Positions 16,834 through 25,860 of a DNA stretch of 64,000 bases are shown one piece after another. The stretch is from Enterococcus sp. 5H (lineage in GTDB: Bacteria > Bacillota > Bacilli > Lactobacillales > Enterococcaceae). The translations under genes and the position numbers were made by a program. The first letter of the stretch is position 1; every line of letters starts with the position of its first letter. The notes beneath the pieces are model-generated. The model did no database searches. It was given only the letters and a program-made list of their open reading frames with translations, and was not told the origin of the DNA. The stretch covers positions 1 through 64,000 of the forward strand of contig NZ_AMDP01000005.1 in NCBI RefSeq assembly GCF_028128615.1. The letters run 5' to 3'.

Positions 16834-18009
16834 ATGACAGAAGAAAAAAAGCTTGAGCCTTACAGACACACTGACGGAAAGGGTTGGATCGATCACGGGC
16901 CTAGAAATCTTAGTCGTGATAAAGAAAATCCGGATATTTTAGTTCCACCAGCTACCGATCATGGGACAATGGCAAACTTAAGATTTAGTTATTCTGATTC
17001 ACATCAACGGTTAGAAGAAGGCGGTTGGACAAGAGAAATTACCAATCGTGATTTCCCTATTTCACAAGATGTTGCCGGTGTAGATATGAGCTTAGAACCT
17101 GGTGCCTATCGTGAAATGCATTGGCATAAAGAAGCTGAGTGGGGTCTGATGTTATATGGAAATGCCCGCGTAACTGGTATTGATGAGTACGGCCGTTCAT
17201 TTATTGATGATATTAAAGCTGGTGATTTATGGAACTTTGAAGCAGGTGTTCCTCATTCAATTCAAGCATTAGATGAAGGCTGTGAATTTTTATTAGTCTT
17301 CAGTGAAGCTGATTTTTCTGAAAATAATACTTTCCTATTATCTGATTGGCTAGCACATACACCACCTGAAGTTGTTGCGGCAAACTTTAAGAAATCAGTA
17401 GAGGAAATTGATAGCTTCCCTGCTGAGGAAAAATACATTTTTAAAGCAAATATTCCTGGATCAATTGAAGAAGTTGAACGTCCAAATGTTAATGGTGACG
17501 TACCTTCACCATTTACCTTCCATATGGATACACTAAAACCGATTGAATCTGAAGCTGGTCGTGTTCGAATCGTCGATCAAAATCTCTTTCCTGTAGCTAA
17601 AACGATCTCAGCTGCCTTTGTAGAAGTGGAACCTGGCGGGATGCGTGAACTTCACTGGCATCCAAAAGCCGCTGAATGGCAATACTATATCCAAGGAAAA
17701 GCTCGGATGACGGTGTTTAATTCAGCTGGTGTTTCTAGAACCTTTGATTTCCAAGCAGGTGATGTGGGTGTTGTACCAATCGTAGCAGGTCACTATGTTC
17801 AAAATATTAGTGATGAGCCGTTAATTTTTGTGGAAGTCTTTAAACATGGCGAATATTCTGATATTTCGTTAAACAAATGGTTAGGTTCTTCCCCATCTCA
17901 AATGGTAGCAGATCATTTAAATGTGACGAAACAATTTGCAGAATCTTTACCAAATCCAGAGAAACCACAACCCGTTGTTTGGTTTAAAAAACCTGATACT
18001 GCTGAATAA
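16834..18009 (+). CDS. oxdC: Oxalate decarboxylase (bicupin)
   Basis: 391 aa; converts oxalate to formate and CO2 with Mn in cupin sites, consuming a proton, so it can serve acid resistance. Two cupins: N-terminal ligands His96, His98, Glu102, His141 (EMHWHKEAEWG ... PHS), C-terminal ligands His274, His276, Glu281, His320 (ELHWHPKAAEW ... GHY). The lid loop over the N-terminal site is SENN at 162-165, retaining the Glu that acts as proton donor in Bacillus subtilis OxdC (SENST), which separates decarboxylases from oxidases. No signal peptide: cytosolic. No formate/oxalate antiporter gene is adjacent. Confidence 0.92.
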   Translation: MTEEKKLEPYRHTDGKGWIDHGPRNLSRDKENPDILVPPATDHGTMANLRFSYSDSHQRLEEGGWTREITNRDFPISQDVAGVDMSLEPGAYREMHWHKEAEWGLMLYGNARVTGIDEYGRSFIDDIKAGDLWNFEAGVPHSIQALDEGCEFLLVFSEADFSENNTFLLSDWLAHTPPEVVAANFKKSVEEIDSFPAEEKYIFKANIPGSIEEVERPNVNGDVPSPFTFHMDTLKPIESEAGRVRIVDQNLFPVAKTISAAFVEVEPGGMRELHWHPKAAEWQYYIQGKARMTVFNSAGVSRTFDFQAGDVGVVPIVAGHYVQNISDEPLIFVEVFKHGEYSDISLNKWLGSSPSQMVADHLNVTKQFAESLPNPEKPQPVVWFKKPDTAE

Positions 18010-18024
18010 TTATTATTGATTATA

Positions 18025-18210
18025 GAATAAACGTGGATGAGGCAGAAGCACTAAACTTTGAGAAATAAGAAGAAATTCACAAAAATTGCCAAGAATCATC
18101 TATTCGCAACCTTCTTGATGATTCTTGGCACTTACTCGATATTCTTCACGATTCAAGACAATCTAATCGAAACGAAGTTTAGCTGCTGCTTCTGATCTCA
18201 TTGTTTATTC
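18025..18210. repeat. Long modular hairpin element, copy 2
   Basis: Outer arms GAATAAAC...ATGAGGCAGAAGCACTAAACTTT pair with AAGTTTAGCTGCTGCTTCTGATCTCAT...GTTTATTC; the core has a perfect inner hairpin (GCCAAGAATCATC / GATGATTCTTGGC). It shares GAGAAATAAGAAG-ATTCAC-AAAATTG with copy 1. Lies between oxdC and the YoaK-like gene and may attenuate read-through. Confidence 0.75.
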
Positions 18211-18238
18211 TAGGAAACTGTTAAAGGAGATGAGCGAA

Positions 18239-18940
18239 ATGGATTATTTTAAACACTCGAAATATCCCTTAATGGAAGCACCTTTTATAGCTTTTTTACT
18301 AGCTATTGCTGCTGGATCGATGGACGGTTATACCTTCTTTGCAGCTAAAGCTTTTAGTACAGTACAATCTGGGAATATTATTTTATTAGGCCAGACTTTA
18401 GCAACGAATAATATAGCAAAATTTACAACAGTCGCTTTAACCATTCTATGTTTTGGGCTAGGTTCAATTGCAACGGGAATCATTCAATTGAAGTTTGGTA
18501 AAGAACACAAGTCTTGGACATTTGCGATTTTAAGTGTAGAGGCTCTTATCTTATTCGCAGTTGGTTTTTCTTCAATCAACGCAGCGTTTGGTGCGGCTTA
18601 TGTTTGTATGATTATTTCTTTTATCGCAGGTATGCAGGGCAACGCTTTTCATAAAATTGATGGTATGCTATACGGAAATGTTGCGGTAACTTTAGTTGTT
18701 CAGTTAGCATTTAACTATATCATCCAAGCCATATTTGGCAAAAAAGGCGCTGCGAAAGATAGCGTAATTTATTTTATCGTATTGCTTGGTTTTGCCATTG
18801 GCGGACTAATGGGCACATTCTTAACCATCCATATTGCTGAAAAATCATTATGGGTAACAGGTGGATTAATTTTATTAATTGGCATCATTGCCAAAGTTCA
18901 GAAAAAAGAAGACTCAATAGAAGCAATTGATCCAGTCTAA
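18239..18940 (+). CDS. YoaK/DUF1275 family membrane protein
   Basis: 233 aa with about six membrane helices. The N-terminal AAGSMDGYTFF and STVQSGNIILLG motifs are typical of DUF1275 (YoaK), a small family of presumed transporters of unknown substrate. I start at the ATG at 18239 with AGGAG 9 nt upstream; the ATG at 18230 overlaps that site. Same strand as oxdC and 230 bp after it, but separated by a large hairpin. Confidence 0.85.
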   Translation: MDYFKHSKYPLMEAPFIAFLLAIAAGSMDGYTFFAAKAFSTVQSGNIILLGQTLATNNIAKFTTVALTILCFGLGSIATGIIQLKFGKEHKSWTFAILSVEALILFAVGFSSINAAFGAAYVCMIISFIAGMQGNAFHKIDGMLYGNVAVTLVVQLAFNYIIQAIFGKKGAAKDSVIYFIVLLGFAIGGLMGTFLTIHIAEKSLWVTGGLILLIGIIAKVQKKEDSIEAIDPV

Positions 18941-18956
18941 TTCAATTATCAAAAAA

Positions 18957-18999
18957 ATAAGAGCCAAAACAAAAGATTATTTTCGTTTTGGCTCTTATT
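18957..18999. terminator. Bidirectional terminator between convergent genes
   Basis: Arms AAGAGCCAAAAC / GTTTTGGCTCTT with T runs on both sides, between the YoaK-like gene (plus) and ytpR (minus). Confidence 0.88.
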
Positions 19000-19001
19000 T
19001 T

Positions 19002-19619
19002 TTATTTTCCTACTGCAAATTTTTCTCCTACAACTGCATCAAATGGTAATTCTAAAATTCCTTTTTTTGCTGGAGCATCGGGCAAACGTAGCTCACTCGC
19101 AGAACAGATCATTCCAAAACTTTCAACTCCGCGTAAAACACCAGGCCAAATCAATAAACCATCCGGCATCATTGCACCAGGTTTTGCGACTACAACTTTT
19201 TGTCCTGCTTTAATATTTGGTGCTCCACAAACAATTTGAAGAATTTCTCCGTTATCTACTTCTGTTTGAGTGATAGATAAATGATCTGAATCAGGATGTT
19301 TTTTACAAGACTTAACAAAGCCTACAACAATTTTAGGCACGGTATCCACAGCTAACGATTCAGCAAAACCTGCTTTTTTAAGTTCTTGATTTAATTTTTC
19401 GATTTGTTCACCAGTCAACTCAACTTGGCCAACACCTGTGATTTCTCCTAAAATGGTTGATGCGTCAAAAATATTCCAAGCGACAACTTCACCGCTGTCT
19501 GCAACAGTTACTCTTGCCACATCTCCTTTACGTTCCACACGATTTTCTTGACCTTTATCGTCCCCTACAATTACTAGTAAAACATCACCGACATGTTCTT
19601 TATTATAAGCAAAAATCAA
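19002..19619 (-). CDS. ytpR: YtpR family tRNA-binding protein
   Basis: 205 aa. N-terminal YtpR-specific part (~1-90), then an EMAP/OB-fold tRNA-binding domain (~92-203) like the one in the PheT beta subunit (VGFVKSCKKHPDSDHLSI, IVCGAPNIKAGQKVVVA, SFGMICSASEL). Probably binds tRNA; the exact role is not known to me. In Bacillus it lies with ytpP and the M42 peptidase gene, as here. Confidence 0.93.
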   Translation of the reverse strand: MIFAYNKEHVGDVLLVIVGDDKGQENRVERKGDVARVTVADSGEVVAWNIFDASTILGEITGVGQVELTGEQIEKLNQELKKAGFAESLAVDTVPKIVVGFVKSCKKHPDSDHLSITQTEVDNGEILQIVCGAPNIKAGQKVVVAKPGAMMPDGLLIWPGVLRGVESFGMICSASELRLPDAPAKKGILELPFDAVVGEKFAVGK

Positions 19620-19741
19620 TTTTCTTCCTCCTAAAACTATGTTCTATCAGTTTATTCATGATTACTTTGTTTCATCTCAAAAAAAACAGGTGAAACAATC
19701 CGGTTAAGACTTGCTTCACCTATCTCATATCTAATCATTAT

Positions 19742-20203
19742 TTATTTTTCTACGTTATCCGGATGTACAACTAACACATCACACGGAGCATGACGAATGA
19801 TATAGCTGCTGACACTACCGACCATCAGACGTTCTACCGCATTTAAACCCGATTGACCTACCATGATTAAATCTACATCATATTTTTCAGGCAAATCTTT
19901 ACACATAACTTCTTTAGCAGTCCCATAAGTCAAAACAGTTTCCACTTGGGTAAAACCTAGACTTTCAGCATGTTTTTTGCAATCCGCCAATAATTCTTTA
20001 GCATTTTCCGTTTCCTGATCTAGTAAATTATCATTTAAAGAAGAATAACCCATCATTTCATAGACTCTATTTTCAATAACGTGAGCCACAATTACACGAC
20101 CATTATTTCTTTTGGCTACCGCAATGGCTTTTTCATAAGCTAAATTCCCTTGATCGCTACCATCTACACCAACTAATACATTTTTATAGGTTTGGTTTAA
20201 CAT
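19742..20203 (-). CDS. Universal stress protein, UspA family
   Basis: 153-aa cytosolic Usp domain with VLVGVDGSDQGN near the N-terminus and the ATP-binding motif GQSGLNAVERLMVGSVS near the C-terminus (G-x2-G-x9-G-S), so an ATP-binding type. I chose the ATG at 20203: GGAG lies 9 nt upstream, whereas the upstream ATG abuts it. Inserted between ytpR and the thioredoxin gene. Confidence 0.92.
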   Translation of the reverse strand: MLNQTYKNVLVGVDGSDQGNLAYEKAIAVAKRNNGRVIVAHVIENRVYEMMGYSSLNDNLLDQETENAKELLADCKKHAESLGFTQVETVLTYGTAKEVMCKDLPEKYDVDLIMVGQSGLNAVERLMVGSVSSYIIRHAPCDVLVVHPDNVEK

Positions 20204-20267
20204 AGCACTCATCTCCTGATTGATTTAATCTGACACTTGAACCGGTTACCGTATTAGATGCCCAAAA

Positions 20268-20582
20268 TTAACGAACACTTTTCAAAAATGCAGTGATTTC
20301 TTCTTTGGTTTTGCGATCTTTATTAACTAAACGACCTAGTTCTTTGCCATGATCTGTTACGACAAAACTAGGAATACCAAAGATTGTCCATTGTGAAGCT
20401 AAATCTATGAACTTATCACGATCAACTTCAATAAATTTAAACTCTGGAAATTCCGCTTCAATTTCAGGCATGACAGGTTTGATAAAACGGCAATCACCGC
20501 ACCAGTCAGCAGTGAAGAAGAACACACTTTTTTCCCCTTCAACATAACCAGCTAATTCTTCATAAGACGTTGGAATAATCAT
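20268..20582 (-). CDS. ytpP: Thioredoxin-like protein, YtpP type
   Basis: 104-aa thioredoxin fold. Active site WCGDC (W-C-G-D-C rather than W-C-G-P-C) at ~27-31, cis-Pro in FGIPSFV. Cytosolic thiol oxidoreductase or bacillithiol/CoA-type reductase; substrate unknown. It starts 10 bp after the M42 peptidase gene, so the two are co-transcribed. Confidence 0.9.
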   Translation of the reverse strand: MIIPTSYEELAGYVEGEKSVFFFTADWCGDCRFIKPVMPEIEAEFPEFKFIEVDRDKFIDLASQWTIFGIPSFVVTDHGKELGRLVNKDRKTKEEITAFLKSVR

Positions 20583-20592
20583 CTGATAGCAC

Positions 20593-21666
20593 CTACTTTC
20601 CGTAAATGATAGTATTTACTGTTGTTTGGTCTAATCCTCTTAAAACTTGGATCAACATTTCGCGAGCTGCTTCAAAGTCTTTGATGTTAAACATTGTTTG
20701 ATGTGTATGGATATAGCGTCCGCAAACGCCGATAACTGTACTTGGCACACCGTTATTAGTTGTATGAGCAGCGCCTGCATCCGTTCCGCCTTTCGAAACA
20801 AAATATTGATATGGAATATTATGTGTCGCCGCAATATCTAATAAATATTCACGCACACGCGGTAACGTAATCATCCCTGGATCATAAATTCGTAATAATG
20901 TTCCTTCGCCAAGATGACCAAATGTGCCTTTTTTCGTGTTAATGTCATCTGCTGCTGAACAGTCTACAGCAAAGAATAGATCTGGTTTAAATTTATGCAC
21001 AGAAGGTTTTGACCCGCGTAGCCCAACTTCTTCTTGAACGTTCGCTCCAGCAATTAATGTATGACCTAATTTTTCATTTTGCAAAGCTTCCAGCGCTTCT
21101 AAAACTAATGTACAGCCGTAGCGGTTATCCCATGATTTACTGATGATATTTTTACCATTCGCTGTTTTAATCGTCTCAGCTTGAGGTACAATCGAATCTC
21201 CTGGACGTACGCCAAAACTTTCTGCTTCTTCTTTTGATTCAAAACCAGCATCAAATAACACATCTGTAACTTCTAATTGTTTTTGACCGCTCGTTCCACG
21301 TAATAAATGAGGCGGAACAGACGATGAAATACATGGATAATTACCTTTGCTAGTCTTTAATGTAAAACGCTGCGAAGAAACTACATACGGATTCCAGCCA
21401 CCTAAAGGAACAACTTGGAATAACCCATTGTCCTTGATTTGAGTCAGCATAAATCCAACTTCATCCATATGAGCGGCAACCATTACACGAGGTGCCTCTT
21501 GAGCAGCTCTTTTCAACCCAAAGATACCGCCTAATCCATCATATTGAATTTCATCGACTAAAGGCTCCATATTTTTTTTCATATAGGCGCGAATATCATC
21601 TTCAAATCCGCTAGTTCCTTGTAGTTCAGTAAGTTCTTTAATACGTTGAAATGTTTTTTCTTCCAT
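20593..21666 (-). CDS. pepA: M42 family glutamyl aminopeptidase (YtoP/PepA type)
   Basis: 357-aa cytosolic dinuclear metallo-aminopeptidase that removes N-terminal residues, often Glu/Asp, from peptides. Metal-site motifs: [10 protein letters not shown] (~72), [18 protein letters not shown] (catalytic Glu pair), [10 protein letters not shown] and a late His in [22 protein letters not shown] prefer the ATG at 21666 ([17 protein letters not shown], the usual family start); an in-frame TTG 18 bp upstream with AGGA nearby is an alternative. Followed by ytpP. Confidence 0.9.
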   Translation of the reverse strand: MEEKTFQRIKELTELQGTSGFEDDIRAYMKKNMEPLVDEIQYDGLGGIFGLKRAAQEAPRVMVAAHMDEVGFMLTQIKDNGLFQVVPLGGWNPYVVSSQRFTLKTSKGNYPCISSSVPPHLLRGTSGQKQLEVTDVLFDAGFESKEEAESFGVRPGDSIVPQAETIKTANGKNIISKSWDNRYGCTLVLEALEALQNEKLGHTLIAGANVQEEVGLRGSKPSVHKFKPDLFFAVDCSAADDINTKKGTFGHLGEGTLLRIYDPGMITLPRVREYLLDIAATHNIPYQYFVSKGGTDAGAAHTTNNGVPSTVIGVCGRYIHTHQTMFNIKDFEAAREMLIQVLRGLDQTTVNTIIYGK

Positions 21667-21931
21667 CGTTATATTATCTGCCAACAGTCCTGTCTAGTAA
21701 AAATACGAAATTCAATCATTTGATTCAGGATGCTCTCTTCTACTTAAAATAACACTTTTTTTAAATAAAAATGGCAGATACTCCTTTCATCTGATATCTT
21801 CTTTATTATAACGCAAATTTTTTTAAATGCCCACGTTTTTTGTTTTTCGATATTTTCGGACAATGTGTTAGAATAGAGGCAAGGCTGACGTAGTTTAGCA
21901 AACATTTGAAAGTATACGGAGGTTATTCCCC

Positions 21932-22273
21932 ATGAATGAAGAAAACGAATTAAGCTATTTTAAAGGCGGTTTAGCAATAGGTGTGAGTTTAGGTATTTTA
22001 AGTGGTGTTGCATCAACGCTTTGGTATCAAAAAAAGCGCACACTTGATGCCGATTTAGTTTTAGAAAATGTCAAAGAAGCATTTTTAAAGGAAGGCCCTA
22101 TCGAAGGCTCGTGGATTGAATTTGAGAAGAAACCATTAAGAAAGTTTGCGATTCATTCCAAAACATATCAAGGCGGTATTTCTCGTTTAGAAGACGGGAT
22201 TATGGCACAATATGAATTTGTAGCAGATGCGATCACAGGCACCGTGATTGATGTTAAACGAATCAAAGATTAA
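21932..22273 (+). CDS. YtzB-like small membrane-anchored protein
   Basis: 113 aa: one N-terminal hydrophobic span (~11-28, GGLAIGVSLGILSGVASTL), then a soluble PepSY-like part (FAIHSKTYQGGISRLEDGIMAQYEFVADAITGTVIDVKRI). Divergent from the M42 peptidase gene, the same place ytzB holds in Bacillus. Function unknown. Own terminator at 22280-22318. Confidence 0.75.
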   Translation: MNEENELSYFKGGLAIGVSLGILSGVASTLWYQKKRTLDADLVLENVKEAFLKEGPIEGSWIEFEKKPLRKFAIHSKTYQGGISRLEDGIMAQYEFVADAITGTVIDVKRIKD

Positions 22274-22279
22274 TAGTTG

Positions 22280-22318
22280 GAGACAAAAACACATCTGTTT
22301 TTGTCTCTTTTGTTTTTC
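22280..22318 (+). terminator. Terminator of ytzB-like gene
   Basis: GAGACAAAAACA / TGTTTTTGTCTC hairpin followed by TTTTGTTTTT. Confidence 0.88.
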
Positions 22319-22415
22319 TACACTCTCAATTTTTTCTGTCCATAACGTCTAAACTGTTGATTTTTTCTAGATTCTGACCGACGCTTTCCATCGAACTTTT
22401 CTGCAAAGTTTGTTT

Positions 22416-22964
22416 TTAAAACATAGCTAATGGTACACCAATAAAGAAAAACAATGTAATTTGCGGAACAAAAAAAGCGGTAATCATAAGTAAACAAATC
22501 GAAAAATAATAGACTAAATCACGTCGAACATACAATTTTTTTAATTCCCCAATTCTACCATCATTTTGCTCAATCAATGAACTGCCCGTCAAAAATAAAC
22601 TGCTGAACATCCCATTAATAATCATTAACAACAAGCCAAACGCCAAGGCTGGAATTTTTTTATCTGCTGCTTCCATGGACCACTTCGTAAAAACAGGTAT
22701 CAATACTAACGAAAACAGAAAACAACTATTTTTAAAAACAACTCTCTCGTTAATTTTTTCTATTTTCTCAAATAAATTACGATGATCGCTCCAATAACTA
22801 GCAACAATAAAAAAGCTAATGGCAAAGGTAAATAGGCTACCTACAAATTGATGATAATTACCGTTATGCGGGATTGGTATTTCCAAAGCTGCAATCGTAA
22901 TCACTATGGCAATTACTGCATCACTAAATAATTCTATTCTTGTTTTAGCATTTGCTAAATTCAT
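22416..22964 (-). CDS. TMEM175/DUF1211-like potassium channel family protein
   Basis: 182 aa with five to six membrane helices. Helix 1 contains RIELFSDAVIAIVITIAALEIP, the FSDAV-type motif of bacterial TMEM175 channels, which lines the pore for K+. AGGAGAG lies 7-9 nt before the ATG. Only 15 bp follow the stop of a 27-aa peptide ORF, so they form one transcript from the operator-rich promoter at 23105-23171. Substrate and partner are inferred from the family. Confidence 0.85.
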   Translation of the reverse strand: MNLANAKTRIELFSDAVIAIVITIAALEIPIPHNGNYHQFVGSLFTFAISFFIVASYWSDHRNLFEKIEKINERVVFKNSCFLFSLVLIPVFTKWSMEAADKKIPALAFGLLLMIINGMFSSLFLTGSSLIEQNDGRIGELKKLYVRRDLVYYFSICLLMITAFFVPQITLFFFIGVPLAMF

Positions 22965-22979
22965 TTCTGCTTCTCTCCT

Positions 22980-23063
22980 TTAACTAAAAACAAATTCATC
23001 TGTTTGGTTAAGCTGTCGTTGCTTCTTACAAAAATCGTAAATTAAAAATAAACAAGCCAACAT
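22980..23063 (-). CDS. 27-aa hydrophobic peptide upstream of TMEM175-like gene
   Basis: Short ORF beginning MLACLFLIYDFC followed by a charged tail (KKQRQLNQTDEF) and TAA. AAAAGGAG lies 9 nt upstream of the ATG. The stop falls just before the ribosome site of the TMEM175-like gene. It looks like a single-span membrane peptide or leader peptide. Too short for certainty, but ribosome-site spacing and tight linkage argue that it is translated. Confidence 0.55.
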   Translation of the reverse strand: MLACLFLIYDFCKKQRQLNQTDEFVFS

Positions 23064-23104
23064 AAAAAACATCTCCTTTTCTTGTTTTATCACCATTTTC
23101 GTTC

Positions 23105-23171
23105 AGGTACCTTAAGAAAAACAATTATAAAGGTACCTGTTTTAATTGTCAATAAAAATATGAAGGTGCCT
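23105..23171 (-). promoter_or_regulatory. Consensus promoter threaded by three AGGTACCT-type operator boxes
   Basis: On the minus strand TTGACA (plus 23147-23152), exactly 17 bp, TATAAT (plus 23124-23129). The palindromic box AGGTACCT lies in the spacer (23131-23138), again at about +5 to +12 (23105-23112), and as AGGTGCCT upstream of -35 (23164-23171). Such placement predicts strong repression, or MerR-like activation, of the peptide and TMEM175-like genes. I do not recognise the cognate regulator. Confidence 0.8.
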
Positions 23172-23172
23172 T

Positions 23173-23205
23173 AAAAAAGACCTAAGAAAATTTTTCTTAG
23201 GTCTT
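23173..23205 (-). terminator. Terminator of trmB
   Basis: AGACCTAAGAAAA / TTTTTCTTAGGTCT hairpin with a T run on the minus strand, 37 bp after the trmB stop. Confidence 0.85.
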
Positions 23206-23241
23206 TCAAGTATTTACTACTGTCTATTTTATGCAAAATAG

Positions 23242-23892
23242 TTAATTCTTTTCACTTTGAAATCTAGCTTCCACACGATAAATCGGCTGACCTTTGGCGG
23301 AGAATTTTTCCTCATACTCTGTCATAATATTTCCTTCATAGTCACTGACATGGAGGTCCAGCCAAACTTGCTCTAAAATCATTCCATATTTTGAAAAGCT
23401 GCTTAATGAGTATTCGAATAGTCCACGATTATCGGTTTTAAAATGAATTTCTCCATTGGGTTTTAGAATAATTTCATCTGTTGCTAAAAATGTTTTAAAG
23501 GTTAAACGGCGCTTTTCATGGCGCGTTTTTGGCCAAGGATCAGAAAAGTTCAAATAAATTTGATCTACTTCGTTTTCTGCAAAATATTCTGTTAGTGCTT
23601 CACCATTCACATGTAATAATTGCAGATTAGGTAAATCTTCTTCCAATGCTTTTTCTAATGCAATAGATAAAACACTTAACTGCATATCAATACCAATATA
23701 ATTAATTTCAGGATTAGCTTTAGCCATTCCTACAACAAATTGACCTTTACCTGATCCAATTTCAATATGAATCGGATGATCGTTTCCAAAACGTTCTGAC
23801 CAACGCCCGCGCCATTTTTCCGGTGCATCAACAACTAACTCAGGATGTTTTTCTAGCAGTTCTTTTGCTCCTGGTCTTTTTCTCATTCGCAT
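23242..23892 (-). CDS. trmB: tRNA (guanine46-N7)-methyltransferase
   Basis: 216-aa SAM-dependent enzyme that makes m7G46 in the tRNA variable loop. SAM motif [11 protein letters not shown] (~43-53), [10 protein letters not shown], and the family signature [17 protein letters not shown] (~117-133) with the catalytic Asp. Length is typical. In Bacillus trmB follows ytmP, as it does here (100 bp apart, same strand). Confidence 0.97.
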   Translation of the reverse strand: MRMRKRPGAKELLEKHPELVVDAPEKWRGRWSERFGNDHPIHIEIGSGKGQFVVGMAKANPEINYIGIDMQLSVLSIALEKALEEDLPNLQLLHVNGEALTEYFAENEVDQIYLNFSDPWPKTRHEKRRLTFKTFLATDEIILKPNGEIHFKTDNRGLFEYSLSSFSKYGMILEQVWLDLHVSDYEGNIMTEYEEKFSAKGQPIYRVEARFQSEKN

Positions 23893-23928
23893 GTTCTGTT
23901 ATTTCCTTTCACTTAAAACAAATTTTAA

Positions 23929-23975
23929 GAGGGTAGACAAAACATTCTTTGTTTTGCACTGCCCTCTATTTTTTT
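23929..23975 (+). terminator. Hairpin between ytmP and trmB
   Basis: AGAGGG-TAGACAAAAC / GTTTTGCACTG-CCCTCT with a T run only on the plus strand. No plus-strand gene precedes it, so it may stop antisense transcription or partly separate ytmP from trmB. Confidence 0.55.
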
Positions 23976-23991
23976 AATTGTGTTGAACTAC

Positions 23992-24771
23992 TTAATAACC
24001 AAAAGCTTGCTTTAGCCTTAAAATTTCAGCATTCATTTCTCTTTTTTCGCCCGTTTGATAATGTCGGACAATTTCTTGCAGGAAATTATACAATGCATAC
24101 CATTTAATTCTGGTCAACGCTTCATCACTAGGTCGCATACCATATGACAGTAACCACTTGTTCCAACTATTTCGCGGAACATAATGACCTAATAACATCC
24201 CTAAATCTAACGCTGGATCTGCTACCATTACTGAATCCCAGTCGACTAAATATAAATAATTATTAGACACAAGCCAATTGCGATGATTTACATCTCCATG
24301 GACAACCATATAATTAAGAATAGAGTAGTTAGGAATATTCTCTCTTAAGTACTGATACACTCTGGAAAGATACGTATTATTTTGAAGTTCACTTGGTAGC
24401 CTTGCTTCATAGGCATCCAGCATCATAGCAGGCGTTTGAATTTGACCGCCAATTTTTTCCAGCATTTTTTTTAGCATATGTGAATGATGAAGATGATACA
24501 ATACATCCACAACATCATTTCTTTCACCAATTTCTTCTGCTCTAAGTACTTGACCATCAAGCCATTCTTGAGCAGTTAAGATGTCCCCTGTTACCGTCCG
24601 TTTAGTCCAAACCAACTTAGGGGCAATTCCTTCTTTAGATAAAGCTGCTAAAAGTGGAGAAGTATTTCTTTTAATAAATACTCTTTCAGTCGCACGTATA
24701 CCCATGTAAGTCTGGCCAGTTGCGCCTTTTATTGGCTGCAAGCGCCATTCCTTATCCAACTGAAATACCAT
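23992..24771 (-). CDS. ytmP: Aminoglycoside phosphotransferase/choline kinase-like protein YtmP
   Basis: 259 aa with a protein-kinase-like fold. Brenner motif HGDVNHRNWLV (~160-170; catalytic Asp) and metal-binding DWDSVMVADPALDLG (~179). Substrate unknown. The next gene downstream is trmB, as in Bacillus. Confidence 0.88.
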   Translation of the reverse strand: MVFQLDKEWRLQPIKGATGQTYMGIRATERVFIKRNTSPLLAALSKEGIAPKLVWTKRTVTGDILTAQEWLDGQVLRAEEIGERNDVVDVLYHLHHSHMLKKMLEKIGGQIQTPAMMLDAYEARLPSELQNNTYLSRVYQYLRENIPNYSILNYMVVHGDVNHRNWLVSNNYLYLVDWDSVMVADPALDLGMLLGHYVPRNSWNKWLLSYGMRPSDEALTRIKWYALYNFLQEIVRHYQTGEKREMNAEILRLKQAFGY

Positions 24772-24990
24772 GGAAATTATCTCCTATCTTATCTAAATAA
24801 AAGCCTACCCAGCTTATACAAACATGACTAGAAAACAAGAAAAGATCTTTTGTACGCTATTGGTCACAAATAGATTCTACTTTTCTATAATGTCAGGTCT
24901 GCTAAACTAGAGAATTGCAACATTTACAGTACCTATCATTTTAGCTTCCATAGCGCTTCACGTCAAGCATCTCTCTTGTTCTTTTAGTAT

Positions 24991-25860
24991 CTATTCCGGA
25001 TTAGATTTCCCACAGTCAGCTACAACACTTGTGATATAGGCATCTAGTAGCTGTTTCGTAATTTTACCTGGTGTCCCGTCGCCTACTATAAAATCATTGA
25101 TTTTCACGACCGGAACAATTTCAGTTAGCGAACCTGAAACAAAACATTCGTCTGCTGTAAACAATTCACCCTCAGAAACGGCTTCCTCTTTTACAGGTAT
25201 TCCCAGTTCTTTTGCCAAAGTTAAAATCTTCATTTTAGTAATCCCCGGTAAGATCAGATTCCCATCTGGATGTGTATAAACAGTGCCATCTTTGACTACC
25301 CAAAAATTTGCAGCTGAGGCTTCTGTTACTTTATTATCACGCACGAGCACAGCATCATCAAAGCCTTGACGACGAGCGTCATCTAGCGCTAAAACATTTC
25401 CTAATAGACTTAATGACTTTATATCACAATGCAGCCAACGTGTATCTGGTACTACAGCTACAGTAATGCCTTCTTCCATCTTCTTTACAGGCCGTTCATA
25501 AGGAATAATATTTGCAGTTAAAACACCTTTAACTTTTGCTGGATCAGGTAACGCATGATTTCTCGGTGCATCAATTCCACGGGTAACTTGAAAATATAAT
25601 TTTCCTTCTTTAATACCTTCTAGCTCAACCAAGCGTTTTAAGTTAGCAGTCAATGCTTCTCTCGTAAATGGTAACTGCATTCTAATTTTTTCAGCACCAC
25701 TCCATAAACGCTCTAGATGTTCTTCCATCATATAAAGATGTCCATTATATACGCGAACAACTTCATACAAACCATCTCCGTACTGATAACCTCGATCTTC
25801 AATATCAATTTTTATTTCTTCACGTTCAACAATTTGATCATTCCATAAAATATGCATCAT
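24991..25860 (-). CDS. dat: D-amino acid aminotransferase
   Basis: 289-aa PLP class IV transaminase that interconverts D-Ala/2-oxoglutarate and pyruvate/D-Glu, feeding D-Glu to peptidoglycan. PLP lysine in HCDIKSLSLLGNVLA (~147), EASAANFWVV and GITKMKIL (~205-212) phosphate-binding regions; starts with the LWNDQIV...DRGYQYGDGLYEVV family pattern. Its first ATG overlaps the stop of the ecsB-like gene (TAATG), so it is co-translated with the EcsAB transporter. Confidence 0.92.
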   Translation of the reverse strand: MMHILWNDQIVEREEIKIDIEDRGYQYGDGLYEVVRVYNGHLYMMEEHLERLWSGAEKIRMQLPFTREALTANLKRLVELEGIKEGKLYFQVTRGIDAPRNHALPDPAKVKGVLTANIIPYERPVKKMEEGITVAVVPDTRWLHCDIKSLSLLGNVLALDDARRQGFDDAVLVRDNKVTEASAANFWVVKDGTVYTHPDGNLILPGITKMKILTLAKELGIPVKEEAVSEGELFTADECFVSGSLTEIVPVVKINDFIVGDGTPGKITKQLLDAYITSVVADCGKSNPE

